In this document: positions 1 through 6,168 of the stretch, in pieces
Numbering within the stretch: position 1 is the first letter of the stretch
Layout: each line of letters starts with the position of its first letter
Origin: Roseburia sp.
Lineage (GTDB): Bacteria; Bacillota; Clostridia; Lachnospirales; Lachnospiraceae
Direction of reading: 5' to 3'
Assembly (NCBI GenBank): GCA_017626625.1
Contig: JAGAIK010000188.1
Coordinates: 1 to 6,569, forward strand
DNA: 6,569 nt
Notes under the pieces: generated by a model
Told to the model about the DNA's origin: nothing
Databases searched by the model: none
The model's input: only the letters and a program-made list of their open reading frames with translations
Translations under genes and position numbers: made by a program

Positions 1-2142
1 CCTGCCTTAGAGGATTTGTACAAAATTGGTATCATTGCAGAAGTAAAGCAGGTCATTAAATTACAGAACCATATCGTACGGATTTTAGTGGAGGGAAAGG
101 AGCGGGCAGAGATAAACGCCTTTCTCGACCATCCGGAATATCTGTTGGCGGAAATCGTCCGGTTTGACGAGGCAGTGGACGACGGGCTGACGGAGGAGGT
201 AAAAACTGCCATGGTGCGGGGCGTGCAGGAGACCTTTGAGCGCTATGGGGCGGTGAACCCCCGCATGGGAAAAGAAATGCTGCGCCAGGTGAAGGAAACC
301 ACAGACTTGGAAAAACTGATGGATATGCTGGCAAACAACCTTCCCTTCCGCTATGAGGAAAAGCAGAAGATGTTAGAGGCAGTCTCCCTGATGGAGCGAT
401 ATGAAGTTTTGATGGCACTGCTGTTAAAGGAAATCGAAATCACAGCCATCAAAAATGAATTTCAGGCGAAAGTCAAGGAGCGGGTGGATAAAAACCAGAA
501 GGAATATCTTCTGCGGGAGCAGATGAAGGTAATCCGGGAGGAATTAGGCGAGGACAATACGGAGTCGGACGCAGATTCCTATCTGGAGGACTTAAAGAAG
601 CTGAAAGCGGATAAGGAAATCAAAGAGAAGATTAAAAAAGAAATTTCCCGCTTTAAAAATATCAGCGCAAGCTCCTCCGAGAGCGCCGTCAGCAGGGGCT
701 ACATCGAGACGCTTTTGGAGCTGCCCTGGGACAAGGCTTCAAAGGACAACAGGGATATCAAAAATGCAGAGAAGATTTTGAATGAGGATCACTACGGATT
801 AGAGAAGGTCAAGGAGCGTATGCTGGAGTTTCTGGCAGTCCGCAACCTGACGAAAAAGGGGCAGAGCCCCATTATCTGTTTAGTAGGACCTCCGGGAACC
901 GGAAAGACCAGTATTGCCCGCTCCGTGGCGAGGGCTTTGGACAAAAAATACGTCCGAATCAGCCTTGGCGGTGTTCGGGACGAGGCGGAAATCCGCGGTC
1001 ACAGAAAGACCTACGTGGGCGCCATGCCGGGACGCATTGTCAACGGGCTGCGCAGCGCCGGGGTGAAAAATCCTCTGATGCTGTTAGACGAGATAGATAA
1101 GATGAGCAGCGATTATAGGGGAGATACTGCCTCCGCTCTGTTGGAGGTGTTAGATTCCGAGCAGAACAGCAAATTCCGTGACCACTATGTGGAGGTTCCG
1201 GTGGATTTGTCGGAGGTATTTTTCATTGCCACGGCAAACTCCCTGCAGGATATTCCAAGACCTCTCCTTGACCGGATGGAGGTCATCGAAGTCACCAGTT
1301 ACACGGAGAATGAGAAAGCCCACATTGCCAAAGAGCACCTTTTAGCAAAGCAGATGGAGAAAAACGGGTTAAAGTCTAACCAGCTTTCCGTCAGCGATAA
1401 GGCGCTGGCAAAGATTATCCGCGGCTATACCAGGGAGGCGGGTGTCCGTAACCTGGAGCGCAAATTAGGCGAGATTGCCAGAAAAGCTGCCAGGGATATT
1501 TACGAGAATGACAAGAAGAAGGTCAAGGTTACGGAGCAGAACGTAGAGAAATATTTAGGCAAGGAAAAATACAGCTTTGACCTGAAAAACGACACCGACG
1601 AAATCGGTATTGTCAGAGGTCTGGCATGGACCAGCGTAGGCGGCGATACCTTGGAAATCGAGGTCAACATCATGCCGGGCAAGGGAGAAATCCAGTTGAC
1701 GGGACAGCTTGGAGATGTGATGAAGGAGTCCGCCCAGGCGGGGCTTAGCTACATCCGTTCCGTCAGCAATGAATATCAGATACCGAAGAAATTTTTCCAG
1801 GAGAACGATATTCATATCCATATTCCGGAGGGTGCAGTGCCAAAGGACGGACCTTCGGCAGGCATCACCATGGCAACCGCCATGCTCTCTGCCATTACGG
1901 GAACCCCGGTGAGGGCGGACGTGGCAATGACGGGAGAGATTACCCTGAGGGGACGTGTCCTCCCCATCGGAGGCTTAAAGGAAAAGACCCTTGCGGCAAA
2001 GAATGCAGGGATTAAAACCGTCTGCGTCCCGAAGAAGAATGAGAAGGACATTGACGAGCTTTCCGAGGAAATCAAAAAGGGTCTGGAAATTGTCTTTGTG
2101 GAGAATTTAAGCCAGGTGTTAGAAGTGGCATTTGTAAAATAA
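1..2142 (+). CDS. lon: ATP-dependent protease La (Lon, LonA type), 5'-truncated by window edge
   Basis: Cytosolic AAA+ serine protease that unfolds and degrades misfolded and regulatory proteins. The frame is open from base 1 (reads [10 protein letters not shown]), so the TTG at 16 is internal. Comparison with remembered E. coli Lon puts about 60 N-terminal residues outside the window; 713 are visible. Visible residues: N-terminal substrate-binding domain and charged coiled coil (1 to ~240); AAA+ module (~250-500) with Walker A GPPGTGKT (296-303), pore loop YVGAMPG from Tyr338, Walker B LLDEID (361-366), sensor-1 Asn413, probable arginine finger Arg425 and sensor-2 motif GVRNLER; then the protease domain with nucleophile Ser619 in KDGPSAG and dyad Lys662, the second Lys of GGLKEK. 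Ser-Lys spacing matches E. coli S679/K722. All catalytic residues are present, so it should be active. engB follows after 99 bases, as is common in Bacillota. No membrane segment is present, which excludes LonB. Confidence 0.97.
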   Translation, partial: PALEDLYKIGIIAEVKQVIKLQNHIVRILVEGKERAEINAFLDHPEYLLAEIVRFDEAVDDGLTEEVKTAMVRGVQETFERYGAVNPRMGKEMLRQVKETTDLEKLMDMLANNLPFRYEEKQKMLEAVSLMERYEVLMALLLKEIEITAIKNEFQAKVKERVDKNQKEYLLREQMKVIREELGEDNTESDADSYLEDLKKLKADKEIKEKIKKEISRFKNISASSSESAVSRGYIETLLELPWDKASKDNRDIKNAEKILNEDHYGLEKVKERMLEFLAVRNLTKKGQSPIICLVGPPGTGKTSIARSVARALDKKYVRISLGGVRDEAEIRGHRKTYVGAMPGRIVNGLRSAGVKNPLMLLDEIDKMSSDYRGDTASALLEVLDSEQNSKFRDHYVEVPVDLSEVFFIATANSLQDIPRPLLDRMEVIEVTSYTENEKAHIAKEHLLAKQMEKNGLKSNQLSVSDKALAKIIRGYTREAGVRNLERKLGEIARKAARDIYENDKKKVKVTEQNVEKYLGKEKYSFDLKNDTDEIGIVRGLAWTSVGGDTLEIEVNIMPGKGEIQLTGQLGDVMKESAQAGLSYIRSVSNEYQIPKKFFQENDIHIHIPEGAVPKDGPSAGITMATAMLSAITGTPVRADVAMTGEITLRGRVLPIGGLKEKTLAAKNAGIKTVCVPKKNEKDIDELSEEIKKGLEIVFVENLSQVLEVAFVK

Positions 2143-2241
2143 AAGGGCTTTGCAGAAAAAATACGATATTGTGTAAGATACAGTACAAGCATTGCGGCAG
2201 GTGTTTGTTTTTGCAGGCTGCGGAAAGGCAGGGAAAATGCT
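2143..2241 (+). other. lon-engB intergenic spacer
   Basis: This 99-base spacer has no stem followed by a T-run, so lon transcripts probably continue into engB. A weak promoter-like pair is present: TTGCAG at 2150-2155 and TAAGAT at 2174-2179, 18 bases apart, with poor matches to consensus. The purine-rich stretch at 2224-2233 just before engB is the only ribosome-binding candidate. No other structure of note is visible. Confidence 0.4.
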
Positions 2242-2847
2242 GTGGTAATTAAAAATGTAAACTTAGAAACGGTCTGCGGTATCACCAGCAAGATACCGGA
2301 TAATCCTTATAATGAAGTGGCATTCGCAGGGAAATCCAATGTGGGAAAATCTTCTCTGATTAATGCCCTGATGAACCGGAAATCCCTTGCGAGGACTTCT
2401 GCCCAGCCGGGAAAAACCCAGACCATCAACTTCTATAACATCAATGACGCCATGTACCTGGTGGATTTGCCGGGATACGGCTATGCCAAGGCGTCGGAGG
2501 ACGTCAAGGCAAAGTGGGGAAAGATGATAGAAAACTATCTTCACACCTCAAAGAAGTTAAAGGCGGTATTCCTTTTGATTGATATCCGCCATGACCCTTC
2601 CGCCAACGATAAAATGATGTATGAGTGGATGGTGTATCAGGGCTTTGCGCCCATTATCATTGCCACGAAGTTAGATAAAATCAAGCGCAGCCAGATACAA
2701 AAACAGGTGAAGGCAGTCCGGGAGGGGCTGAACGTCCAGCCGGGAACCACCATCATTCCTTTTTCCGCAGAGACGAAACAGGGACGGGAGGAAATCTGGG
2801 AGCTGATTGACAGCCTGGTGCTGCCGGAGGAAAAACCGGAAGAATGA
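2242..2847 (+). CDS. engB: Ribosome biogenesis GTP-binding protein EngB (YsxC/YihA)
   Basis: TRAFAC-class GTPase of the EngB family, needed for late assembly of the 50S ribosomal subunit. The 201 residues match the family's usual length. All nucleotide-binding motifs are visible: G1/P-loop GKSNVGKS (30-37), a G2 region [11 protein letters not shown] with the switch-I Thr (55-65), G3 DLPG (75-78) in the family signature DLPGYGYA, G4 TKLD (142-145) and G5 SAE (175-177). The C-terminus is short and acidic. The start is GTG at 2242, giving MVIKNV, which fits the family N-terminus; there is no in-frame ATG upstream. The ribosome site is mediocre (AGGG at 2230-2233). An out-of-frame ATG at 2237 opens a three-codon ORF overlapping the start. 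The gene follows lon and is closed by the terminator at 2898-2923, so a lon-engB unit is likely. It is a housekeeping gene with no sign of transfer. Confidence 0.96.
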   Translation: MVIKNVNLETVCGITSKIPDNPYNEVAFAGKSNVGKSSLINALMNRKSLARTSAQPGKTQTINFYNINDAMYLVDLPGYGYAKASEDVKAKWGKMIENYLHTSKKLKAVFLLIDIRHDPSANDKMMYEWMVYQGFAPIIIATKLDKIKRSQIQKQVKAVREGLNVQPGTTIIPFSAETKQGREEIWELIDSLVLPEEKPEE

Positions 2848-2897
2848 GAAGATAGCTTAAGCACCGGTAATGCCAGACCATAGAAGAAACAAAAGAG

Positions 2898-2923
2898 CGG
2901 GTGTCGTGAAGGACACCCGTTTT
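2898..2923 (+). terminator. Rho-independent terminator after engB
   Basis: A perfect 8-bp GC-rich stem, CGGGTGTC (2898-2905) with GACACCCG (2912-2919), closes a six-base loop (2906-2911) and is followed at once by TTTT (2920-2923). It lies 50 bases past the engB stop and should end the lon-engB transcript. The A-rich bases just before it (2889-2894) could give weak activity on the minus strand, but no minus-strand gene is seen here. Confidence 0.9.
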
Positions 2924-2967
2924 CTATAGAGACAGGAAATTTTAGCGTTTTCGATACAAGTTCATCA

Positions 2968-2996
2968 TTGCGCTTGCGTAGTGGTCATGATACAAT
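2968..2996 (+). promoter_or_regulatory. Candidate sigma-A promoter for arcC-pyk, extended -10 type
   Basis: TTGCGC (2968-2973) and TACAAT (2991-2996) are separated by 17 bases. A TG at 2988-2989, one base before the -10 box, makes an extended -10 element that would compensate for the poor -35 match (only TTG agrees). Transcription would start near 3003, giving an approximately 80-nt leader. It is the best promoter-like sequence between the engB terminator and arcC. This is inferred from consensus only. Confidence 0.6.
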
Positions 2997-3030
2997 AAAA
3001 AACAAAAGGTTTTCGCAAAAAAATCAGAAG

Positions 3031-3060
3031 AAAAAACTCCTGCCGCAAGTTGGCAGCGGG
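3031..3060 (+). other. A-tract plus hairpin in the arcC leader; reads as a terminator on the minus strand
   Basis: Six A bases (3031-3036) precede a hairpin. The simplest fold pairs CTGCC (3040-3044) with GGCAG (3052-3056). A longer alternative pairs CCTGCCGC (3039-3046) with GCAGCGGG (3053-3060), with one mismatch and one G-U. On the + strand it has no T-run and sits in the predicted arcC 5' leader, close to the ribosome site. On the minus strand the same bases give a GC-rich stem followed by six T, the form of an intrinsic terminator. No minus-strand gene is apparent to use it. It resembles the element at 6542-6562. Confidence 0.45.
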
Positions 3061-3083
3061 TAAAAAATAGAAAGGCTTGGTAA

Positions 3084-4022
3084 GTGAGTATGAAGAAGAA
3101 AAAAATCGTAATTGCACTTGGACATGAGGCGTTAGGCACCACGCTGCCGGAGCAGAAGGAGGCTACAAAGCGCACTGCAAAGGCGGTGGCAGATTTTATT
3201 CGTGATGATTATCAGGTGGTGATTACCCACAGCAATGGTCCTCAGGTGGGGATGATTCATACGGCGATGAATGAATTTTGCAGATTATATCCGGAGTATA
3301 CGGCGACACCTATGTCTGTCTGCTCTGCCATGAGCCAGGGCTACATCGGTTACGATTTGCAGAATGCCATCCGCAGCGAGTTATTGAACAAGGGAATTTA
3401 TAAGCCTGTTGCCACGGTACTGACCCAGGTAGTGGTAGACCCGTATGACGAGGCATTCTATAAACCAAGCAAAATCATCGGACGTGTTATGAACGAGGAA
3501 GAAGCAGAGGCAGAGGAGAAAAAAGGAAACCATGTGGTGAAGGTGGAAGAGGGCTTTCGCCGTATCGTGGCGGCTCCAAAGCCGGTAGATATTGTGGAAA
3601 TCGACGCCATCCGGGCGCTGTGCGATGCCGATCAGGTGGTAGTTGCCTGCGGCGGCGGCGGTATTCCGGTGTTAGCCCAGGATAACAATTTAAAGGGCGC
3701 CAGCGCAGTCATTGAGAAAGACCTTGCAGCAGGAAAATTAGCGGAGCTTTTAGACGCCGATATGCTTGTTATTTTGACCAGTGTGGACAATGTGTGTTTA
3801 AACTACGGCACGGAAAATGAAAAGCCGCTGACAGCCATGACTGTTGCAGAAGCAAAGGAATATATCGAAGAGGGGCAGTTCGGAGAAAACGATATGCTGC
3901 CGAAAATCCAGGCTGCCATTGATTTTATCGGAGATTCCGCCATCAAATCCGTGCTGATTACAAAACTGAACAAAGACGGCACCTATGTAAGCGGCGGACC
4001 GGGAACCATGATAACAAAATAA
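3084..4022 (+). CDS. arcC: Carbamate kinase (YqeA-like clostridial form)
   Basis: Amino-acid-kinase-family enzyme that reversibly transfers phosphate between carbamoyl phosphate and ADP, giving ATP, CO2 and ammonia in arginine, agmatine or purine/allantoin breakdown. The 312 residues match the family (about 310). Visible motifs: N-terminal strand KKIVIALG; HSNGPQVG (49-56); MSVCSAMSQGYIGYDLQN; KPSK with Lys130, probably the conserved active-site Lys; nucleotide-side GGGGIPV (from 190); KGASAVIEKD (204-213); and DMLPK (270-274). The oddity is the phosphate loop, usually GGNA, here GHEA (Gly13-His14-Glu15). The start is GTG at 3084, eight bases after AGAAAGG (3069-3075); ATG at 3090 is in frame but its spacing of 14 is poor. 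pyk follows closely, so the two are probably co-transcribed. No arcA or arcB is nearby, so the carbamoyl phosphate source is unknown. Another amino-acid kinase is unlikely given the full-length similarity. Confidence 0.92.
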   Translation: MSMKKKKIVIALGHEALGTTLPEQKEATKRTAKAVADFIRDDYQVVITHSNGPQVGMIHTAMNEFCRLYPEYTATPMSVCSAMSQGYIGYDLQNAIRSELLNKGIYKPVATVLTQVVVDPYDEAFYKPSKIIGRVMNEEEAEAEEKKGNHVVKVEEGFRRIVAAPKPVDIVEIDAIRALCDADQVVVACGGGGIPVLAQDNNLKGASAVIEKDLAAGKLAELLDADMLVILTSVDNVCLNYGTENEKPLTAMTVAEAKEYIEEGQFGENDMLPKIQAAIDFIGDSAIKSVLITKLNKDGTYVSGGPGTMITK

Positions 4023-4044
4023 ATTTATCTTATAGAAAAACAAA

Positions 4045-4050
4045 AAAGGA
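4045..4050 (+). promoter_or_regulatory. Ribosome binding site deciding the pyk start
   Basis: AAAGGA ends eight bases before the ATG at 4059, an ideal spacing. The upstream in-frame ATG at 4050 overlaps this site and has no separate ribosome-binding sequence at a usable distance. The site therefore supports initiation at 4059 (MFRKTK) rather than at 4050 (MESMFRK). Confidence 0.75.
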
Positions 4051-4058
4051 TGGAAAGC

Positions 4059-5837
4059 ATGTTTAGAAAGACGAAAATTGTTTGTACTTTAGGACCTGCA
4101 ACAGATAACGAGAGCGTAATGCGCAGACTGATTGAGGAAGGCATGGATGTGGCACGATTCAATTTTTCCCACGGCTCTCACGAAGAACAGATGGGACGGC
4201 TTGTTATGCTGCGCAGGCTTCGGGAGGAAATGAAGCGTCCGGTGGCGGCTCTGTTAGATACCAAGGGACCGGAAATCCGCCTGATGGAGTTTGCGGAGGG
4301 CAAGGTGGAATTAAAGGACGGACAGATGTTTACTCTCACCACGGAGGTGGTAAAGGGAGATGTTACCCGTGTCTCAATTACTTACAAGGACTTGCCACAG
4401 GATGTGAAGGTCGGCAGCCGTATTCTCATTGATGACGGACTGATTGAGATGGAGGTGGCGGAGATTAAGCCTGCAGCCGGAGCAAAGGCGCAGAAAAATG
4501 GGGAAAAGCCCATGGACATTGTCTGCCGTGTCATCAACGGCGGCGTGGTTTCCAATAAAAAGGGTGTGAATGTACCCAATGTGGAGCTGTCTATGCCTTA
4601 TATCAGCGAAAAGGACTACAGCGATATTGTATTTGCAGTGGAAAATGATTACGATTTCATTGCGGCATCCTTTGTCCGCACGGCAGATGATGTCTTAGCC
4701 ATCCGTAAGATTTTAGAGGAAAAAGGCGGAGAGGATATTAATATCATTTCCAAAATCGAGAACATGCAGGGCGTACAGAATATCGATGAGATTATCCGGG
4801 TTTCCGACGGTATTATGGTAGCCAGAGGTGACATGGGCGTGGAGATTCCCTTAGAGGACGTTCCGGTCATCCAGAAAATGATAATTAAGAAGGTCTGCGA
4901 GGCAGGAAAAAAGGTTATCACTGCAACACAGATGTTAGATTCCATGATGAAGCACCCAAGACCTACCAGAGCGGAGGCGACGGACGTTGCCAATGCCATC
5001 TATGACGGAACCAGCGCGATTATGCTTTCCGGTGAGACGGCTGCCGGCATGTACCCCATTGAGGCGTTAAAAACCATGGTGCGCATTGCTGTCCGCACGG
5101 AGCAGGATATCAACTATGTACAGCGTTTTAAACAGCGCAAAACCATGTGTAATCCTGATGTGACCAATGCCATTTCCCATGCCACCTGTACGATGGCAGG
5201 TGATTTGAATGCGGCGGCGATTATCACCGTCAGCAAATCGGGACGTACCGCCCGTATGGTGTCAAAATACCGTCCGGACTGCCCCATTGTGGGAGCCTGC
5301 CTGACGGATAAGGTATACCGTCAGTTGGCGTTATCCTGGGGGGTAATCCCACTTCTGATTGAGGAAAAGACTCAGGCGGAGGAGTTGTTTGATTATGCGG
5401 TGGATGCGGCGGAGGAAGCCGGGTTCATTGAGAGCGGCGATGTGGTGGTGATTACCGCAGGCGTACCTCTTGGCATTTCAGGCACTACGAATATGATTAA
5501 GGTTCAGGTGGCGGGACATATTTTAGTCAGGGGACGAGGCTTAAATCAGAAGAAGATTTCCGCTAACCTCTGTGTCTGCCGCACGGAAGAAGATTTGGCG
5601 AATTTTAAGGTGGGAGATATTATTGTTGCCTCCGACACCAACAACCATATGATGGAGCAGATGCGCCAGGCGTCCGGTCTGATTGTGGAGGCGGACAGCG
5701 AGAGCTGTCATGCGGCGATAGCGGGCTTAAGCCTTGACATTCCCGTGCTGATTGGGGCTAAAAATGCCCTAGCGGTATTAAAATCCAGCGCTTATGTGGA
5801 TTTGGACTGTGAAAGCGGCGTGGTGAGTGCAAGCTAA
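4059..5837 (+). CDS. pyk: Pyruvate kinase with C-terminal PEP-utilising mobile domain
   Basis: Glycolytic enzyme converting PEP and ADP to pyruvate and ATP. From the ATG at 4059 it has 592 residues, near the Bacillota long form (about 585) and longer than E. coli PykF (about 470). In order: MFRKTKIVCTLGPAT; Arg33 and Asn35 in ARFNFSHG; DTKGPEIR (67-74), whose Glu72 is the residue typical of K+-dependent enzymes; B domain (~75-175); Lys232 and Glu234 in SKIEN; Asp258 in ARGDMG; Thr290 in TATQMLDSM; then the allosteric C domain. The extra domain (~515-592) resembles the phosphohistidine domain of PPDK and PEP synthase and carries His551 in SCHAAIAGL. The B domain has about a dozen extra Ala/Lys-rich residues (~137-152). 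In-frame ATG 4050 would add three residues but lies in the ribosome site. It lies just downstream of arcC (stop at 4022) and is probably co-transcribed. No clear terminator follows. Confidence 0.97.
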   Translation: MFRKTKIVCTLGPATDNESVMRRLIEEGMDVARFNFSHGSHEEQMGRLVMLRRLREEMKRPVAALLDTKGPEIRLMEFAEGKVELKDGQMFTLTTEVVKGDVTRVSITYKDLPQDVKVGSRILIDDGLIEMEVAEIKPAAGAKAQKNGEKPMDIVCRVINGGVVSNKKGVNVPNVELSMPYISEKDYSDIVFAVENDYDFIAASFVRTADDVLAIRKILEEKGGEDINIISKIENMQGVQNIDEIIRVSDGIMVARGDMGVEIPLEDVPVIQKMIIKKVCEAGKKVITATQMLDSMMKHPRPTRAEATDVANAIYDGTSAIMLSGETAAGMYPIEALKTMVRIAVRTEQDINYVQRFKQRKTMCNPDVTNAISHATCTMAGDLNAAAIITVSKSGRTARMVSKYRPDCPIVGACLTDKVYRQLALSWGVIPLLIEEKTQAEELFDYAVDAAEEAGFIESGDVVVITAGVPLGISGTTNMIKVQVAGHILVRGRGLNQKKISANLCVCRTEEDLANFKVGDIIVASDTNNHMMEQMRQASGLIVEADSESCHAAIAGLSLDIPVLIGAKNALAVLKSSAYVDLDCESGVVSAS

Positions 5838-5866
5838 GCAGTAACGAAAAATCCGGCGGGCTAGTG

Positions 5867-5896
5867 TTGACAAAAATGGCTTGAAAAGTATATACT
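5867..5896 (+). promoter_or_regulatory. Promoter of the mazEF-like operon
   Basis: A perfect -35 box TTGACA (5867-5872) and a -10 box TATACT (5891-5896, five of six) are 18 bases apart; an alternative TATATA at 5889-5894 gives 16. Transcription should start near 5902-5904, leaving a leader of only about 20 bases before the ATG at 5923. It begins 30 bases after the pyk stop and gives the toxin-antitoxin pair its own transcription. Confidence 0.8.
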
Positions 5897-5907
5897 TATG
5901 TATATAC
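5888..5907 (+). promoter_or_regulatory. Twin GTATATAC palindromes, probable MazE/MazEF autoregulatory operator
   Basis: GTATATAC occurs at 5888-5895 and again at 5900-5907, with TTAT between. Each octamer is its own reverse complement, so the 20-base block is both a direct and an inverted repeat, with centres 12 bases apart. The first copy overlaps the -10 box, and the second covers the likely start point and abuts the Shine-Dalgarno site. Antitoxins of the AbrB/MazE fold commonly repress their own operon by binding such repeats. Function here is inferred from position and symmetry. Confidence 0.7.
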
Positions 5908-5914
5908 AAGGAGG
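5908..5914 (+). promoter_or_regulatory. Ribosome binding site fixing the mazE start
   Basis: AAGGAGG lies eight bases before the ATG at 5923 and is a near-perfect match to the 16S rRNA tail. It places the start at 5923. The longer in-frame reading from TTG 5881 would run through the promoter -10 and the operator and is rejected. Confidence 0.9.
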
Positions 5915-5922
5915 CGATAAGT

Positions 5923-6165
5923 ATGGTTGCACAGGTGAAAGCATGGGGAAATAGTCAGGGTATCAGGCTTTCAAAGGAGCTGTTGGCGTTGGCGGATATC
6001 CAAACCAATGATTATCTTGATATTGAATTGGTAGATGGGGCAATCGTCTTAAAGAAAACCCGGAAACACCGCACTCTGGAAGAAAGAGCAAAAGAATTTG
6101 GCGGAAAGCTGGGACCATATGAGGAATTTGACTGGGGAGAACCGGTTGGACGCGAGAGGTGGTAA
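5923..6165 (+). CDS. mazE: MazE-like antitoxin (AbrB/SpoVT swapped-hairpin fold)
   Basis: Predicted 80-residue labile antitoxin that would bind and neutralise the downstream MazF-like protein and bind the operator. Residues 3-45 match the AbrB/MazE DNA-binding domain: QVKAWGNSQGIRLSKELL, with the family signature W-G-N-S-Q-G-I-R (8-15), followed by a strand-rich half ending in GAIVLKK. Residues 46-80 form the toxin-binding tail: a basic linker, a predicted helix around LEERAKEF, then PYEEFDWGEPVGRERW. Tails ending in DWGEPVG-x-x-W are, from my knowledge of the family, typical of MazE antitoxins in Clostridia. The start is set by AAGGAGG at 5908-5914. The stop is three bases before the toxin ATG, so the pair is likely translationally coupled. 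A stand-alone AbrB-type regulator is the alternative, but the tail and the partner gene argue against it. Confidence 0.87.
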   Translation: MVAQVKAWGNSQGIRLSKELLALADIQTNDYLDIELVDGAIVLKKTRKHRTLEERAKEFGGKLGPYEEFDWGEPVGRERW

Positions 6166-6168
6166 AAC

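Noticed and set aside
16..18. TTG at 16 as the start of the Lon protease
   Set aside because: The frame is open to base 1 and the residues before it (PALED) match the Lon N-terminal domain. The gene begins before the window.
56..418. Minus-strand ORF of 120 codons inside lon
   Set aside because: It is Pro/Ser/Arg-rich with no recognisable domain, lies wholly opposite conserved Lon sequence and has no ribosome site. The other long minus-strand ORFs (for example 1812-2291, 2263-2544, 4649-4999) are shadows of the same sort.
3003..3083. Riboswitch in the arcC leader
   Set aside because: The leader is about 80 bases with one small hairpin and no motif of a riboswitch class I recognise; too short and simple for most known aptamers.
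2942..3175. Minus-strand 77-codon ORF across the engB-arcC gap and arcC start
   Set aside because: It overlaps the arcC start and the A/T-rich leader; its Phe-rich look comes from reading A-runs on the other strand. No family resemblance.
4050..4058. pyk start at ATG 4050
   Set aside because: This ATG lies within the ribosome-binding sequence itself. ATG 4059 has ideal spacing and gives the usual M-x-RKTKIVCTLGPAT beginning.
5903..5909. UACA in the mazE leader as a self-cleavage site for the toxin
   Set aside because: UACA-type targets are known for some MazF enzymes, but this toxin lacks the usual catalytic residues and a four-base match is expected by chance.
5881..5922. Longer antitoxin starting at TTG 5881
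   Set aside because: The added 14 residues would be encoded by the -10 box, the operator palindromes and the Shine-Dalgarno site. AAGGAGG points clearly to ATG 5923.
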